DNA of 64,000 nt from Elysia chlorotica (GCA_003991915.1 RQTK01000078.1:414163-478162); one strand, 5' to 3'. Shown: positions 1 through 40,905, numbered from the stretch's first letter. The notes: generated by a model from the sequence alone, not told the origin. Numbers and translations: made by a program.

Positions 1-3000
1 AAACAAAAACAACGAAAAGCAATCCTAAGAAAATGTAGTTAAGTCCAACTATTCTATTATTGTTAATGACTCCATGCTGCATAATCAATATCAAACATAA
101 GAAGCTTCTCTATTCCGCCTCATAATATCTGTTCATTCCAAAAGCAAAATGCTGGCCTAAAAAAATACCTCTGATATTAACTACAGAACACAAAATGAAT
201 TGTTTTTACAAGCTGTCCTAAAAAATCATGATTTACTTATTACTCTTCAGTTAAAAAAAAAAGTTTTCATCTTCTCCTTATTTTTTTCCTTTCATACTTT
301 TAATCTGTTTCTCATAATATGCTAATTTTGTCCAATTTTTCTGTCTTTATCAATTGAAGTCAAAGTACAAAAGCTAAGCGTATAAAAAACTGTTCCTTCT
401 GTAAAAGAGGAAGTAACAGAGAAGAGAGAAGAAAAAAAAGAAAGTGTTACATTTGTAATGTTCCAAACTTTGTTGCTATAATGATTAATAATAAAAAAAA
501 AAAAAAGAAAGAAAGAAAAAGTGAAAAAATGTAGCTCAAAAGGAGCTAAAAATAAGAGCTATAAGCATGCATATCGATACAAGTGCAAACTGGATAAGCT
601 TTGTTCTGGTATTTTTTGTTTTTGTTTCTTATTGTTGCATCTTGCAGCAGCATGTCTCATATTAGTACAAAGCAGCTTCATTGGCAATGAGTGTGTTGAG
701 TACAAAAAACAGACCATACCCATAAACCTTTAATAGAATTGCATAGAGTAACTTTTTAAAAGGATTCAAACGCAGAATCTTAGTTCTTATCCAATTAAAT
801 TTTCCAGTTTAATCACCCGATCTGTAAATTCACCCTTTTACCGTATAATATTCCTAACAAAAAAGCCTTACAAATTTGTAAAAGTGCTCATAACAAAGTT
901 TTTAAAAAAGCATGACGATGACAATGGTATATATACACACACATATTGCTTAAAAAAGGAAGAAAGGAAAAGAGAGAAACATGAGAAAATAAACTTTTTG
1001 GCAAGGTTATATGTAACATGTTTATTTCATTTATTTTTCCAATCAACTACATTTCACCCAAGACATTATTTAATTTCTGTAATATCAGAATGAATTTTGA
1101 CAAAGTGAGAAAAAAAACAAAAAAGCAAATATGAATGTTGGTGAATTTAGTGCTTGTAAATGTTTGTGTTTGTTTGTTTCTTTATGTCCAGTGTCAGCAA
1201 TCACTCTTTATTGCAGACTAGAAATGTTTATGTGTAGAGTATGTACAATTTAATCAAATTACTTATTTTGGTGTTGGCAATATAGAGAGTAAAGAAGAGA
1301 AAAAAGGCGAAAAAATGTCCTTTTTGTTTTATTTTTAGTTCCATATTTCTAAATCTAATCTTGTTCTCCATTCTCTGCATGCAAAGCAATAGCTTTTGGT
1401 GCAAAATAAAAGTGAAACCACAGCAAGAGAATAGAAAAGCAAGTACCAAATTTTCTTTCTCTTTTTTTTTCTCTTGGATTGATAACTGATACAAATGATG
1501 AACAAATCAGATGGCTTTGACTTTGAGCCAAAATGTAAACAATTCATTACCAGAAATATACTTAGTATATATAAGTTTTAAGAAAAAAAGTAACTTCAAA
1601 AAAAGTAAAACATTCTCTTTTCAGGTGCTTCACCTTAAAAGATGTACATTCTATTATTTTTTTCTTTCTGTGTAATAAAAAAATTTGTCAATATTATTGT
1701 TAAACAATTCGAGAATATTACTCTGAGAACATGCAGAACGCAACATAATTATGCACCCCCCCCCCCCACCCCCTTCTTTTCATTCAGTAAGTTCATTTCT
1801 TTTGTTTTTCCAATTTTTTTATTTTTTTTTGGACTGTATGAGCTTTCAAAGTGGTGGGATGAAACCTGGTAAGGCTATGGCTTCCATGCAAAAGAATGCA
1901 GAACAACAGTAATGTTATTTGAAAAAAAAAAAAAAAAAAGAAATATATGTAGAAGAAAATACCAAGTCTGCTCACTGCTATTTAATACTAAAATCATTAC
2001 ACTACTCTGCTTCTATGTTCTAAAATAGACATAAATGTTGGCCAAAATAAAGGCCTTTGAACCTTAATGTCCTGAGTTCAGTCAGCAGTGGTGAAAAACA
2101 GGGAGAGAGAAAATGAGCAATAAGTGTGAAGTTAAGCACTTGAAATGAATTAAGATGCATGAATATGAATTGTGTACTTTCAGGCAGTACAGAAATTTGA
2201 AATGCTGAAAAGAGGAATACACTGGCAGAACTAAAAAGACAGTGGTATAAAGCAATTAAGGATAAGTGTGACATCTCATTTCCAGTGAAAAACATAGAAG
2301 AAATTTGTTGTATTGTGGGGCATACATTGCTTTTTTTACTTGAGACCTGGTGCATTGTACCCCACTTGTTAAACTGGGCAAAATTTGAGAAAGGGTTTTG
2401 TCATATTACTCCATCAATAAGAAACAGATGGTTTCTTTGAAAACATGTACCACAGCTAAATCAATTGAAAAACAAACAACAAAACAATGATACATTAAAA
2501 AAAAAACAACAAAAAAGAACAGTCAACCAACATTTACAAAACCACACTTGACTGAAAAGCACTCAATCAAAAGATTACACCACATTAATGTATCAGACAC
2601 TAACAATAAACCTATTTGGCAAGAAAGTAAAAAAGACAAAAGCAAACATAAATGATCACATGTTTTGCAAACAAAATCCCAGACAAAATTACTATTGTGA
2701 AATTCATTGCAACCACAACACGGCTGTAAGACCCAAACAACATAAGAACTTGGCAATATTAAACATGCCAGACCCTAACGTCACTGGAACTTGGCATTGC
2801 CCAAAAAAACAGTAAATTCGGAAAAACCAAGAATGAGTTCGCTCAGTAGCATCACCAGATGTTTCTCCAATATAATATCACCATTTTCATTAATAATATC
2901 ATCTGCATCTAAAATAAGAATTAATTCAACTGCATTCTTTTTACAGAAAAGAAATCAGTGAGAAAAAAGACAGGATAGATGAATATTGTCATAGGCAGTA

Positions 3001-3239
3001 CCATTTTTAGAATAATATTGTCTACCTCGACCTAATATGAGTTGTGCTTGCTGTTCACACTAGATCTAAAATCTAAATCAGTGACTCAAAAGTTCAGTAC
3101 AATCCATGTTCAATGACTTAGAATTTTTTTTACATAAAAAATCATAACCATGGTGTTAAAAAAACTAGACGACTATATTCAACTCTCGTGACAGTCTGTT
3201 TTTTGTTGTTTTTTTTTTTCCATGAGATAAGGTTTCAAT

Positions 3240-3547
3240 TTTAATTCATTAATTTTTGTTCACTTATGGTTGCATACTATTACGCAGCTTTACAGTGTTG
3301 CATTTTATATCATTTTTATTATATTCTTTCTGATAATGAGTATATGCTGCATACTATTTACGTCTACATTTCTTCTTATGTATATTGTTTGGTTAAGATT
3401 TAACTTTTAATATTTAATTTTTAATTGCATGCTGATTGATATGATGTATGCGTATTTAGTGTATCCAATGTAAAGCGCTTTGAGATTTTAAAAAATATTC
3501 TGAAAATGGAAAGCGCTAAATAAATGTAATTTATTATTATTATTATT
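3240..3547 (+). mobile_element. 3' tail of a LINE/SINE-type retroposon
   Basis: The block ends with two AAGCGCT motifs about 35 bases apart (GTAAAGCGCTTTGAG and GGAAAGCGCTAAATAAAT), then a (TTA)n run. This layout is typical of the 3' ends of many metazoan LINEs and SINEs. The upstream limit is uncertain and no coding part is visible, so it is a 5'-truncated copy. Confidence 0.55.
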
Positions 3548-3698
3548 AAATCAGAAGAAGCTTTATTTTAAAGGTCAGGGAATACTGATTATTATATCAA
3601 AATCCTGTGCAGTAAAACTTGTGAAAATTAATGCGGTTAACGCAATTAAACAAAATATGGTGCAGAGAATATTACAAGTCGATGTCTTGAGAAATTGC

Positions 3699-4092
3699 TT
3701 AACCCTTTTTCCCTTACAGCCTAGTCACTAGTCAGACACTCAATTCTTAACTTAAGGGAGATAACGTAAATGCTGTCTGTAGCTTCTTGATACAAACGCA
3801 ATAGATCATCCATGATGAAAAAACACTTGAAAAGAACAACAAACTTCAAAAAATCACAACTTCCCAACCCAATAGCCGATTCTTTTCATTCAAAGACCAT
3901 TGAAACAATCGAGTCTATTTCCGGCTGTCTAAAACGACAACGATGTCACTATTTCCTATGTTAGCCGATACGGTCCACGATATTGCGGTACACGATAGCG
4001 TCACTTTAGTAGGCGTGGCCGGCGATCTACGGCGACTGCGAGGGTTTACCGATAGAGGCGACCGGCGGCGACTGTAAGTGTAAAAGGGTTAA
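3699..4092. mobile_element. piggyBac-like MITE with TTAA ends
   Basis: The element starts TTAACCCTTTTTCCCTTA and its right end reads in reverse complement TTAACCCTTTTACACTTA. The inverted ends match at about 18 of 21 bases, and each begins with TTAA, the piggyBac target. Length is 394 bp including both TTAA copies. The right half is CpG-rich against AT-rich surroundings. No transposase is visible, so it is non-autonomous. Confidence 0.8.
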
Positions 4093-5439
4093 GGAGCCTT
4101 GAGATATGTGCAATAGATTCAAAACCATAAAATGTGCCTCACAATTTTTACCCCCAAAAAACACTTACCAAACACAATTTTACTAAGAGTTTTAACACTT
4201 AGAAGGAAAATGGCAAGAAAAAGAATAAAATAATATTCAAGTGAAAAATACATAATTTAATACTAGCAGTCAAATTAGGACGATTCAGTATCTACACATA
4301 AATGAAAAAACAACAACTATGCAGGTGTTTTTTGCTGCTTTACAATAATCTAGATGGCTAAATAAAAAGTGATCCTACGAAAAAGAAAAAAAAAACAGCG
4401 TGCAAATTCTGCTGATAATGAGATATAAATTATGTACATGTGAATAGAATAGCACCAAGTTAAAACTCACCGATGAAAATGCCTTTTATGTATATATATT
4501 TTTTGTAATGATTTAGGGCACAAGGAGGAGAAAGCACAACATTACAATGTTAATAATATTCAATCATGCAATGTATACTTGACAGTGTTCACAAAAAGCA
4601 AACTAAACCATCACAAGACCACATCCTCACATTTCATCTCATACATTTCACAATACAAAGGGATTACATTAGAAATAAGTCTCTAAAAGGTATATTTAAA
4701 GGCATTCACCATTCCAAGACTAACAGAGTAATATTCTGACTTAATTTTTCATTATATTTACATTTACAAGGAGAAAGGAAGAAACTGGAGGCCTAGATGG
4801 CTTTTTCTTGAATACAAAAAGCTACTGCAAGCTCTCCACTTTCTCAAAACTGAAGGAAGGCAACACATTAGAGCCAACAGGAGGGTAAAAAGAAACTTCA
4901 GAAAACAAAATCTATTCTTGTTCTAAATACCCTAACAGTAACTTCAACATAGTAGGTGCCTAATACAATTAAACGAAAAGAGAAGAAGAAACCTATCAAT
5001 AAGAAAAGGCAGGTGTGGTGTACATAAGCATCAAACATGACTATGCGTCGGTATCAATTCCAGAAGAACGCAAGTTGCATGTTTTGCTGCAAAAGTGTAA
5101 ATCAAGTGTAATAAAATATGCTGAACTCTATTATATAAACTACCGGTGTAGTGCACATCTGACAAGCAAAGCAATTATAAAGGGGATACAATTTTCTTTG
5201 GCTGCACTGCTGTTTCTTTGTTGTTTTGAATTTAATAGCCTTGTTTTCAAACTTGACTAGCTAGATCGATAGTTCCATTTCTATTACGTCTGAATTTAAT
5301 TCTCTAGTTAATTAGTTTAAGAAGTTGTTTAATGATGAACTCTGTGAGCTACATAAAGAAGCACCCCTTTGCATTTTTGAAGTTCTAAGCGAAATGAGTT
5401 ATTATTAACTTGAATCCCCTCGCCCAGGCATTTCACACA

Positions 5440-5925
5440 CTAGATTCTCTAAACACACAACCAAACGCAAGTTCTCCACTGAGCATTATGGAAAAACCGA
5501 CTGGCTTGCAGGTTGTGAGCACACAGGGAAAGTCTACTGTTTTCCTTGCCTGCCGATTTGAGTGCAGAAGAACCAAAAAGCTTGGTTAGAGGATGTCCAT
5601 GACTGGTAACATTTGTCAAAAAAATAAGCGACATGAAGCAGCAGATTCCCATATCCGCAACTCAACACGGCTAGTTCTTCTTGGAAAGCTAAATATTAAA
5701 CAAAGCATGAGCGAGGTCGAGCAGCCGAAGGATTCTCTTCATAACAAAGAAATAGAAACACATCGGTTTGAGTTAGGACGTATGATTGAATGTATTGGGT
5801 TCTGCGGAGCATTTGAACTAGCTCTCCGAGGACATGACGAGTCGAAAAACTCGGGAAACCCTGGAATATTTCTAGGATTGGTAAATTTATCTCGACTTGC
5901 AGTCAATAAATCAACAATAACCTGA
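5440..5925 (+). pseudogene. hAT-family (TTF zinc finger/DUF4371) transposase fragment
   Basis: Conceptual translation gives RKFSTEHYGKTDWLAGCEHT then GKVYCFPC, the TTF-type zinc-finger entry of ZMYM-like hAT transposases. After a stop and a frame change it gives RHEAADSHIRNST and ETHRFELGRMIECIGFCGAF, then ELALRGHDESKNSGNPGIF. The ALRGHDES...N.G.F signature is the DUF4371 block. The catalytic RNase H-like core is absent and no terminal inverted repeats were found, so this is a decayed DNA-transposon fragment inside a CADPS intron. Confidence 0.8.
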
Positions 5926-8871
5926 AAAATATATATGAAACAAAAAAAAGGTAATACTTGATCTCGAATCAGAAATGGATATAGGTTACATCTGGTCGAG
6001 TCTGTGGTGTGTGCTATACTTCTAGCCTAGATCTACCGCTCAAAGTCGACCTTAAGAGTGAAGTCTAATCCCGTCGGGCAAGGTAACATTAGAGTGGACT
6101 CTAATCCCGGGCACAATAGTTAAAGACAGAAAATATTCAAGTCAATCTAATATGATATTTTTAATCACGACAAATCTTTTTGTATTTCCAAATTGTTTAA
6201 AAAAGAAGTAAAGGCCTCTGAAGGTAAAAAAAAAAAGGTCTCAAAGACAACTGTACTTCACAAGAATCTTTCAAATATCCGATTAGGTTCAATCTGTACT
6301 ATACTATATGTACGCTTTGTAGTAAAGGCCTGGTATTTTCTTGAAAACCGTCACCAACAACTGTGGGTCCATATTTGTCGAGGTTCACGGTAAAAATTAA
6401 TGATTCTGATGAACATACTAGCCTTGTTGGGCAAGTGCAGTGTGGTACTAAGGTGAAATAAATTTAAGCACAGACCTTAGACACAATCCTCACTCTGTAG
6501 CGTGAGAACCTAATTTCATTTAGATTAAAATCACCATTCACCAAAAAAAGGGAGTGAAGGCGGATTGCAAAAAAAAAAAAAGAGGGAAGGCGAATTCGCT
6601 GTGTTTACACGTTATGTCTGTATGTAAAGAGAAAAGCAAATATAATTAATTAAAACCAGGAAAAATTTAACAATCTACTATAAAATCACCCACAGCTGAA
6701 CAAGCACAGACAAGTGTTCTAGACATTTTGAATCACAACATTTCGGATAATTCATGTGATTATCTACGCAATGTTTTGAAAGCTAAAAAAAATGCTTTAC
6801 TTGTAAGATGTGCGCTGCAATTTAAAAAAAAAAAAAAAATTAACATTCAGATCTGAAATATCTAAAGGGAAAATTAACAAAATGATGCACCACAGAGAGT
6901 GTGAGGTATGTTATTTAAGGGTGCAGTTTAAAAATATATATGCAACAAATGTTGTGAACCAATAACATTATAAAGATTAACCTTAGAAAAAGAAAAACGG
7001 GGAAAAAAAACAAGAATTGAAAGGAATAATTGAGGCTAGAATGATAAATGGAAACAGGAAGCTTATATATCAAGTAAGAATAGATTCTAGAGGTAAAATG
7101 ACCACCATTGACAATTTGAATGAACATAGACTAAATACATTTCCCATGAGACCAAAATAATATGAAATAAAGGATGATGCCAGTAAACAGCTGGCAATTC
7201 TTATCGTTTCATAGACTGTTTGGCAGAAACAAAGCTCTGACACAGAAAACATAAAAGAAAAAAACTTTTAAAAATCCTTTAAAAAACAAAACAACAAACA
7301 ACAAACACCATATAAAATCTTTAAAATTTACTTAATATTCTGCAAAACTATTATATCATTTGTACCAGCTTTATTTGTACCAGGATATTAGGTTTTCAAT
7401 ACGGTATGGAATATGGTGACTGTTTTATCATAAATTTTAAGTATGATGGTTTGAGGAACATCAACTTGGAAAGAACAAACAAAAAACAAAACAAAAAAAA
7501 GTTTAATATTAATCTTGAAATCAGGATGAGGTATACAACAAAAGGGGAAAGATAATAATTTCACAAAATTGTAAATATGCATGTGCCAGCACCGCTCTGG
7601 TTTCATGTAAACAGATTCAACATCCGTGCTGATTGTGCACAGATAAAGAAAAAAAACAAACAAAAACAGATTCAAATGCCAGACATTTTAATTAATAAAT
7701 TATATACTGTGCAATCCACTTTAAGTCACTTTTCACTTAATAACATTTTTGTTAGTTTTTCTGTCTATTTGTGTAATTGATTAAGACAACTCTTGTTTAA
7801 AAATTTTCTGATCTGAAGCGATGACTTTAACCAAACTCCACTATAATTTCTATAATTTATTGACACTATTCTAAAAAAAAAAGCAAAAAACAAACAACTT
7901 TGCAAATAAAACATAAACCTCATCATTATTACATGCTGACACAATAGCCCTTAGTTTGCCACATAAACAATCAATCTAACTTGGGTTGGACAAATAAGGT
8001 TTAAGAAATTTATGTTCCCAAATGGCAAGTTATACATCAATAACAAAATACCTAGTTAAGCTTATGATTTATGACCTTCCATCAAAACATTGATGCAAAG
8101 TTTATGTCAATGCAAAGATATGTTCTAATCTTGTCTGAAAATTAAGCACACAAGTAATGAAAAAAGCATATAGTGTATGTATGTATTAAAAAATGGGGTT
8201 CTTGAATCTGTGCATTTAACGATTTGTCCATGAAATTCATTTACAATGTCAATGATTTTTCTCACATTTTTCTTCTATTCTCCAGAACGATTTTCCCTTA
8301 CAAGATACCCATCCAAATTATGGGGAATAAATTCCACAAAAGTTATCTTTATACATTGAAATTGAAATTCTTTATTTAATATTAAAAAACCATTGGCCCA
8401 AATTACAAAAGTCTAACAGTTTTAACAAAGATATTTTATTTCAATTTCAATTTCGATTTCAATCTTTGAACATAAAACATCATGAAATAAGCTGCCAAAC
8501 AACATAAAGGGTACATCACTAGACAACACTTCCATTAACCAGACAGCACTCACTTTAAAAAAAAAACATTAGCACAAATGAACTAATTAAACGAACCAGA
8601 AATTCGTTTTGAATAGTGCTTCATTCCTTCTTGAATTTTGTTTGAGTATGCGTTAAGACCTACCACCATTGCTAGCAAAGAGAATGCAGGAGATTGTGAC
8701 ATGGCAATGCTACGGAATATCAGTGCTCCTGTACAAGCATTAGAGATCAGGTTAGAATGCCATGCCCAAGACTTTGCTTGGGTTATACAGGTAGGTCTAC
8801 AGGAGGCTCAAGCAGAAAGCATGGGACTGCACTATTATTGAACAACACAAATCGCTCTATACATTAATTAC

Positions 8872-36964
<28,093 letters not shown>

Positions 36965-37088
36965 GGTCGCAAGAGCGAAGAAGTACAAAACGCAAAGCTA
37001 CTTTCTTGTCTGGGTTACACCATGCAAACTGTTTATTTATGACAAGCATAACATTCGTACATTGATATGAACGACATTATTAGTACCG

Positions 37089-37098
37089 GCGCATGCGC
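37089..37098. promoter_or_regulatory. NRF-1-type palindrome
   Basis: GCGCATGCGC matches the core of the nuclear respiratory factor 1 consensus, a common element of CpG-type metazoan promoters, including bidirectional ones. It lies 125 bases upstream of the CADPS start codon. Confidence 0.6.
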
Positions 37099-37304
37099 TA
37101 CAGGGAATATTTACACGGAAGTTTGTTAAATTATATAAATTTAAATATTTTTTTGCATTTTAACAATTATTAGACTAACTTGCCACTTTTATTCATAAAA
37201 TATTTATAATTATTAAAAAATTTATTGTTGTTTTTTAATCAATGTTTTTATCGCGAGAAAGCCCGTGCTAACCGTCTCTGTAGCCCCCGAAAATGTTCAA
37301 TATT

Positions 37305-37315
37305 ATGGCCGCCAT
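37305..37315. promoter_or_regulatory. YY1-type core
   Basis: ATGGCCGCCAT contains GCCGCCAT, the reverse of the YY1 core ATGGCGGC. YY1-type sites often sit at or just downstream of the start of transcription, which would fit a KMT2E start near 37300. Motif match only. Confidence 0.45.
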
Positions 37316-37329
37316 AGTTGTCACAGAAG

Positions 37330-37689
37330 ACCGAATAATTGCATTAATTTCTGCACGTATTTATGCTGTGGAAATTCTTGACTTCTCATATTTTGTATGT
37401 GAACGTTATTCTCAACAATTTCTGTCCAAGGATTTTTCTCAAAGGAATATTACATAGATCGAGGTTTAAGTTTGAGCTTGATGTAAACATTGTAAACAAA
37501 CGATTTGGTATCGTCCATTTTGTTTTGTTTACGTTGGTTTTCATTAGTTGAAGGCAGTTTGTAGCCTACTTATTAAACTCTGAGACTGTTTTTCCATTAT
37601 TGATTTGTGAATCAGTCGTTTTATAACTTTGTTCAATTCTCTGGACTATTAAGTTTCATCACATGGGTGTGATTCAGGGCTAAGTGCAG
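37330..37689 (+). other. KMT2E: Candidate non-coding 5' exon of KMT2E
   Basis: Ends at a strong donor, GTGCAG|GTAAGTTT (GT at 37690-37691). It lies just right of the intergenic promoter and upstream of the coding gene. The 5' limit is a guess and no conserved coding start is present, so it would be untranslated. Confidence 0.4.
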
Positions 37690-37744
37690 GTAAGTTTCAA
37701 AAAGCCAAGAATGACTAGTCCAAATGTATTTCAAATTTTTCATC

Positions 37745-37995
37745 TAGAAATCTAATCTAGAATCTAGATCTAGATCTAGATCCAGACTCTATATCTAGAT
37801 CCTAGGTCTAAAACACGAAGGGAGACTAAGCCTGGGTCGTTACATCGTTAGTAGGCCTAATCTATATGTCCACATAGTCGTAACTAATATATAAAAGCAT
37901 AGATGTAGACTCTAGATTTAGACATCTAAATGTGGATTATATTTAATTTGAGCGATACTTTGATCTCATCACATCTAGATCTAGATCTAGAACCT
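37745..37995. repeat. TCTAGATC-rich simple repeat
   Basis: Repeated 6-8 base units of TCTAGA and TAGATC occur at 37745-37805 and 37970-37995, with scattered copies around 37900. More scattered copies appear at 39185-39600 and a run at 52835-52850. It behaves as a dispersed simple-sequence motif. Confidence 0.75.
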
Positions 37996-38409
37996 ACATT
38001 TAAATCGAAATGACGAAATCCAGTATGGTTAAAAATGGGGTTTGCTTTCATTGTTAGGGCCTGCATACACCAAGCTAGGCCAGTACCGGGGCGTCATTCA
38101 CAATGACAAAGTAGTGTGTCCTGGTATGAACACCCCTGTAGGCAAACACAGAACTTTATTAGCAGAAGTATGTAGGGCTAAGATTAAGCCAGGGTCAGCG
38201 GGTGACCGCTCTTCGCATAATAGGCAGGTCGAGTCTGGCTTGATCAGCTATCTGGGTCAAAGTGCTAAACTCTTGGCTTAAAATTTTAATATGACGTGGC
38301 TATAAGGAGCCAATTGGTAGCTATTCTCCGGCAGACTTGGGTTGCATTGCTTGGTGATCCAATTATTGGTTGTGAAAGCTGTCTCAGTTGTGCTTAAATT
38401 TGAAGGTGG

Positions 38410-38940
38410 CACCAAATATTATGATTGTTATTTTGATTATCACAAGCTCCACCATCATCATCATCATAACAACCGCCATCACTGTCACCCCCATTATTTA
38501 TAGGCCTAATGATGATAGGCCCTAATTATAATATTGTTGTTGTTGTTATTATTACTATTATTATATGGCCACCATCGAAACCCACCACAATCATCATCAT
38601 CATAAGTGTCAACGTCTTAAACTCTGTCTTAGTCATCATTGTCATCATCATCATAAATACCACCACCATCACTCTCATACCCATTATTTATAATTAATAT
38701 CAAAATAATAATAATAATAATAGCCTAACATTTATAATAGTAATAATAATAATAACCCACCACAACCATCATTATCATTGACGCCGGCGGCATTGTCAAT
38801 CTCAATATCTAACCAATTTCATCTATTGCGCCATCACCGCCATCCCCATTATTTGAAATAAAAAGTATTAGTGATAATAATAATAACAACAATAATAATG
38901 ATTAATAACAGTTAGAATAATAATAATAATAATTTAACAT
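38410..38940. repeat. ATT/ATC/ACC triplet-rich low-complexity region
   Basis: Interleaved runs of ATC, ATT, ACC and AAT triplets over about 0.5 kb. All frames give low-complexity translation, so it is not treated as coding. Confidence 0.8.
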
Positions 38941-39469
38941 TACATGTTGTTTTTACTGGTTAGTGTGCCAATACACACACACACATCAACTGCTACTAAG
39001 TGTACAACCCAATAAAAATGTTGTGGTTTTGGTGCTACCTTCAGATTTAAGCACATCATATGGCTTGAAGACATCTGTTTCAACCAATAAATGGATTATC
39101 AAGCAATTGCAACCCAAGGCTGCCGGAGGAATAGCCTTTTGGCCTGCCGTTTTTTCCCCCTTCAAGATGGTTTACATTGCATGTAGATCTAGATTAGATA
39201 ATTTTAACAATAGTCCTAGTTCTAGTATTGTTGTGAAAATGTGTCATGAGTTGGTTGTGAGTTGTGTTAGGCTTGCCTAAACTCTTTTCAGAGGCTGTAG
39301 ATTTAGTCAGTCTTGGAGTGGATCATCATCAGACATCTACCTTGGGATACAGACTTGCTCATGGAGCATAGATCTAGACTTAAGCTTTTACAACATTGGT
39401 GACAGAAGTGAAGAACCCCTGTTTTGGAGCTCGGTATAGATCTAGACTAGACTTGTCTTATATCTGGAA

Positions 39470-39543
39470 TTCTAGATTAGATCATTAGTATCTTTTGTAA
39501 GCTCACAGCAAGGGTTTTGTGTCTTAATTAATTATGGAGGGAG
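39470..39543 (+). other. KMT2E: Candidate alternative 5' exon of KMT2E
   Basis: Ends at GGGAG|GTAAGTTT. It contains ATGGAGGGAG just before the donor; spliced to the exon at 41122 this ATG would open only a short upstream frame ending soon after CCHAGRY. A second donor-like site (CTAGG|GTAAGTT) lies at 39703. Boundaries are tentative. Confidence 0.3.
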
Positions 39544-39881
39544 GTAAGTTTTTATTTTTCGATGATTGGGTCTACATCTAGATGATGTAACCTATTCTCA
39601 GATCAACTTGGAATCCAAGAGCTGTCTATTGCTTGCCTCACAAAGATAACATAGTTGCATATGATTCATGGGAGTTTTATTTCACTCCAAGTCTTACTCT
39701 AGGGTAAGTTACTCTCTTTCTTTCTAAAATTTCTTTGTTACTCTCGCTCCCTCTCTCTCTATCGCATCTTTTTCCTCTATCCCTTCTCTATCTCACCATG
39801 ATTTCTTTTTCTCCTTCTGTCTCTCTCTTTCTCCCAACTCTCTCCTATCTCTATCTCATTTTTTTCTTTCCTTCTTTCTTC

Positions 39882-39930
39882 TCTTTTCTCTCTCTCTCTC
39901 TCTCTCCCTCTCTCTCTTTCTCTGTCTCCC
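39882..39930. repeat. TC-rich tract
   Basis: Imperfect TC dinucleotide tract within a larger pyrimidine-rich area (39710-39950), consistent with the reversed GA tract of the AGTGGTCTCC element. Confidence 0.75.
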
Positions 39931-40084
39931 TCTGTCCGTCTATGCCCCACTCTCACAGTGGTACAGATGTTTAAGGGAACGCAATATCCAATGTAGGCAG
40001 TAGCAGTGTGTTCGATTATATTTAATTTCCTCAAATGTAATTCGGATCCTTTAAAAAAAGCATTGATCCTTTTGCTAGTTCATA

Positions 40085-40462
40085 GACTGGAGAAGATATG
40101 TACACTGTTGTAGAATTGTGGTAAAGGGTAATCCACCAGGTCAAAATCAAACAAATCTTCCTTTCCCTATCTTCAACTCCCCGCACTTTTTAGTCTATTG
40201 GCAGAGAACTCAAAGATTTTGATATGCAGGTGTGAACATCTGGCTGCTCTCTAGAGTCTAAGAATCATGGTTATTGCATTGACCAGAAAGTAGGAGTTGA
40301 TCATTCACGCAAGGTGCCTTTATCTGATTCGTTGTTAAACTTCTGTTCTCTCTCTTCTTTTTCTCTCTCTATAATGGCATAATCTCGTTCTTCCCTTCTC
40401 TCTCTTTTCCCTTTTTTCACGACCTGTCTTTCCTCTCAATCTCTCTCTCTCTCTCTCTCTCC
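40085..40462 (-). mobile_element. Reversed fragment of the AGTGGTCTCC element (middle part)
   Basis: The sequence GTTATTGCATTGACC...GGAGTTGATCATTC and GCAAGGTGCCTTTAT is the reverse complement of 26215-26290 in copy B. It is followed by a TC tract as expected. No terminal repeat is seen, so it is truncated. Confidence 0.65.
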
Positions 40463-40599
40463 CATCACCTCCAATGGGATGGTTGCAGACTCTTTTTTTT
40501 TTTACTTGCCAAATCCAATCCTTCTCCCTCAAGCAAACCCTTGACAATGTCAGTTCAACTTTATATTAAAAAAAACGCTAGGAGTTGTGCACACATCAG

Positions 40600-40905
40600 C
40601 CTGTGCAGTGGGACTAGGGGGAAGGGCCATCTGGTGTTAAATTGAGATGTTAACATACGTAGCTAAACCACTCCCCCTGTAAGTGTAATTACTTAGTAGT
40701 GCCTGCCCCTGAATAAATTATTAATTATAGGTGTACAGCAGTTGTTTCGTTAAGTGGGTAGATATCCAATCACTGAGGAGTAATCAAAACTTGACCATTC
40801 AACAAACATTTCTTCTTTTTTTTAAATCTCGCTCACCACTCCTTTCGGTTGCTCAACAAGTGTGTCAAATCACTAATTTGTTAATTGACTCTGAAAGGGT
40901 ATTTT

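Larger units (their letters stand above)
1..8871 (-). other. CADPS intron (5' part of a long intron running off the left edge)
   Basis: AT-rich intron sequence with many A- and T-runs. No CADPS exon could be recognised. It holds a retroposon tail (3240-3547), a piggyBac-like element (3699-4092) and a hAT transposase fragment (5440-5925), listed separately. The stretch 5980-6660 contains other moderately GC-rich dispersed-looking sequence without a recognisable family. Elsewhere I see only homopolymers and short repeats. Confidence 0.75.
36965..37330. promoter_or_regulatory. Likely bidirectional promoter between CADPS and KMT2E
   Basis: The only gap between two divergent genes. It contains an NRF-1-like palindrome (37089-37098) and a GCCGCCAT YY1-type core (37305-37315), with an AT-rich stretch between. 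CADPS translation starts at 36964; the first strong plus-strand donor is at 37690. No TATA box position could be assigned with confidence. The role is inferred from the layout. Confidence 0.6.

Noticed and set aside
8638-8841. A 67-codon plus-strand frame next to CADPS exon 16
   Set aside because: Somewhat protein-like composition, but no family recognised on either strand and no splice context; possibly repeat-derived.
38410-38940. CRISPR-like or ordered repeat array
   Set aside because: The repeats are plain ATT/ATC triplets without spacers, in a eukaryotic context.
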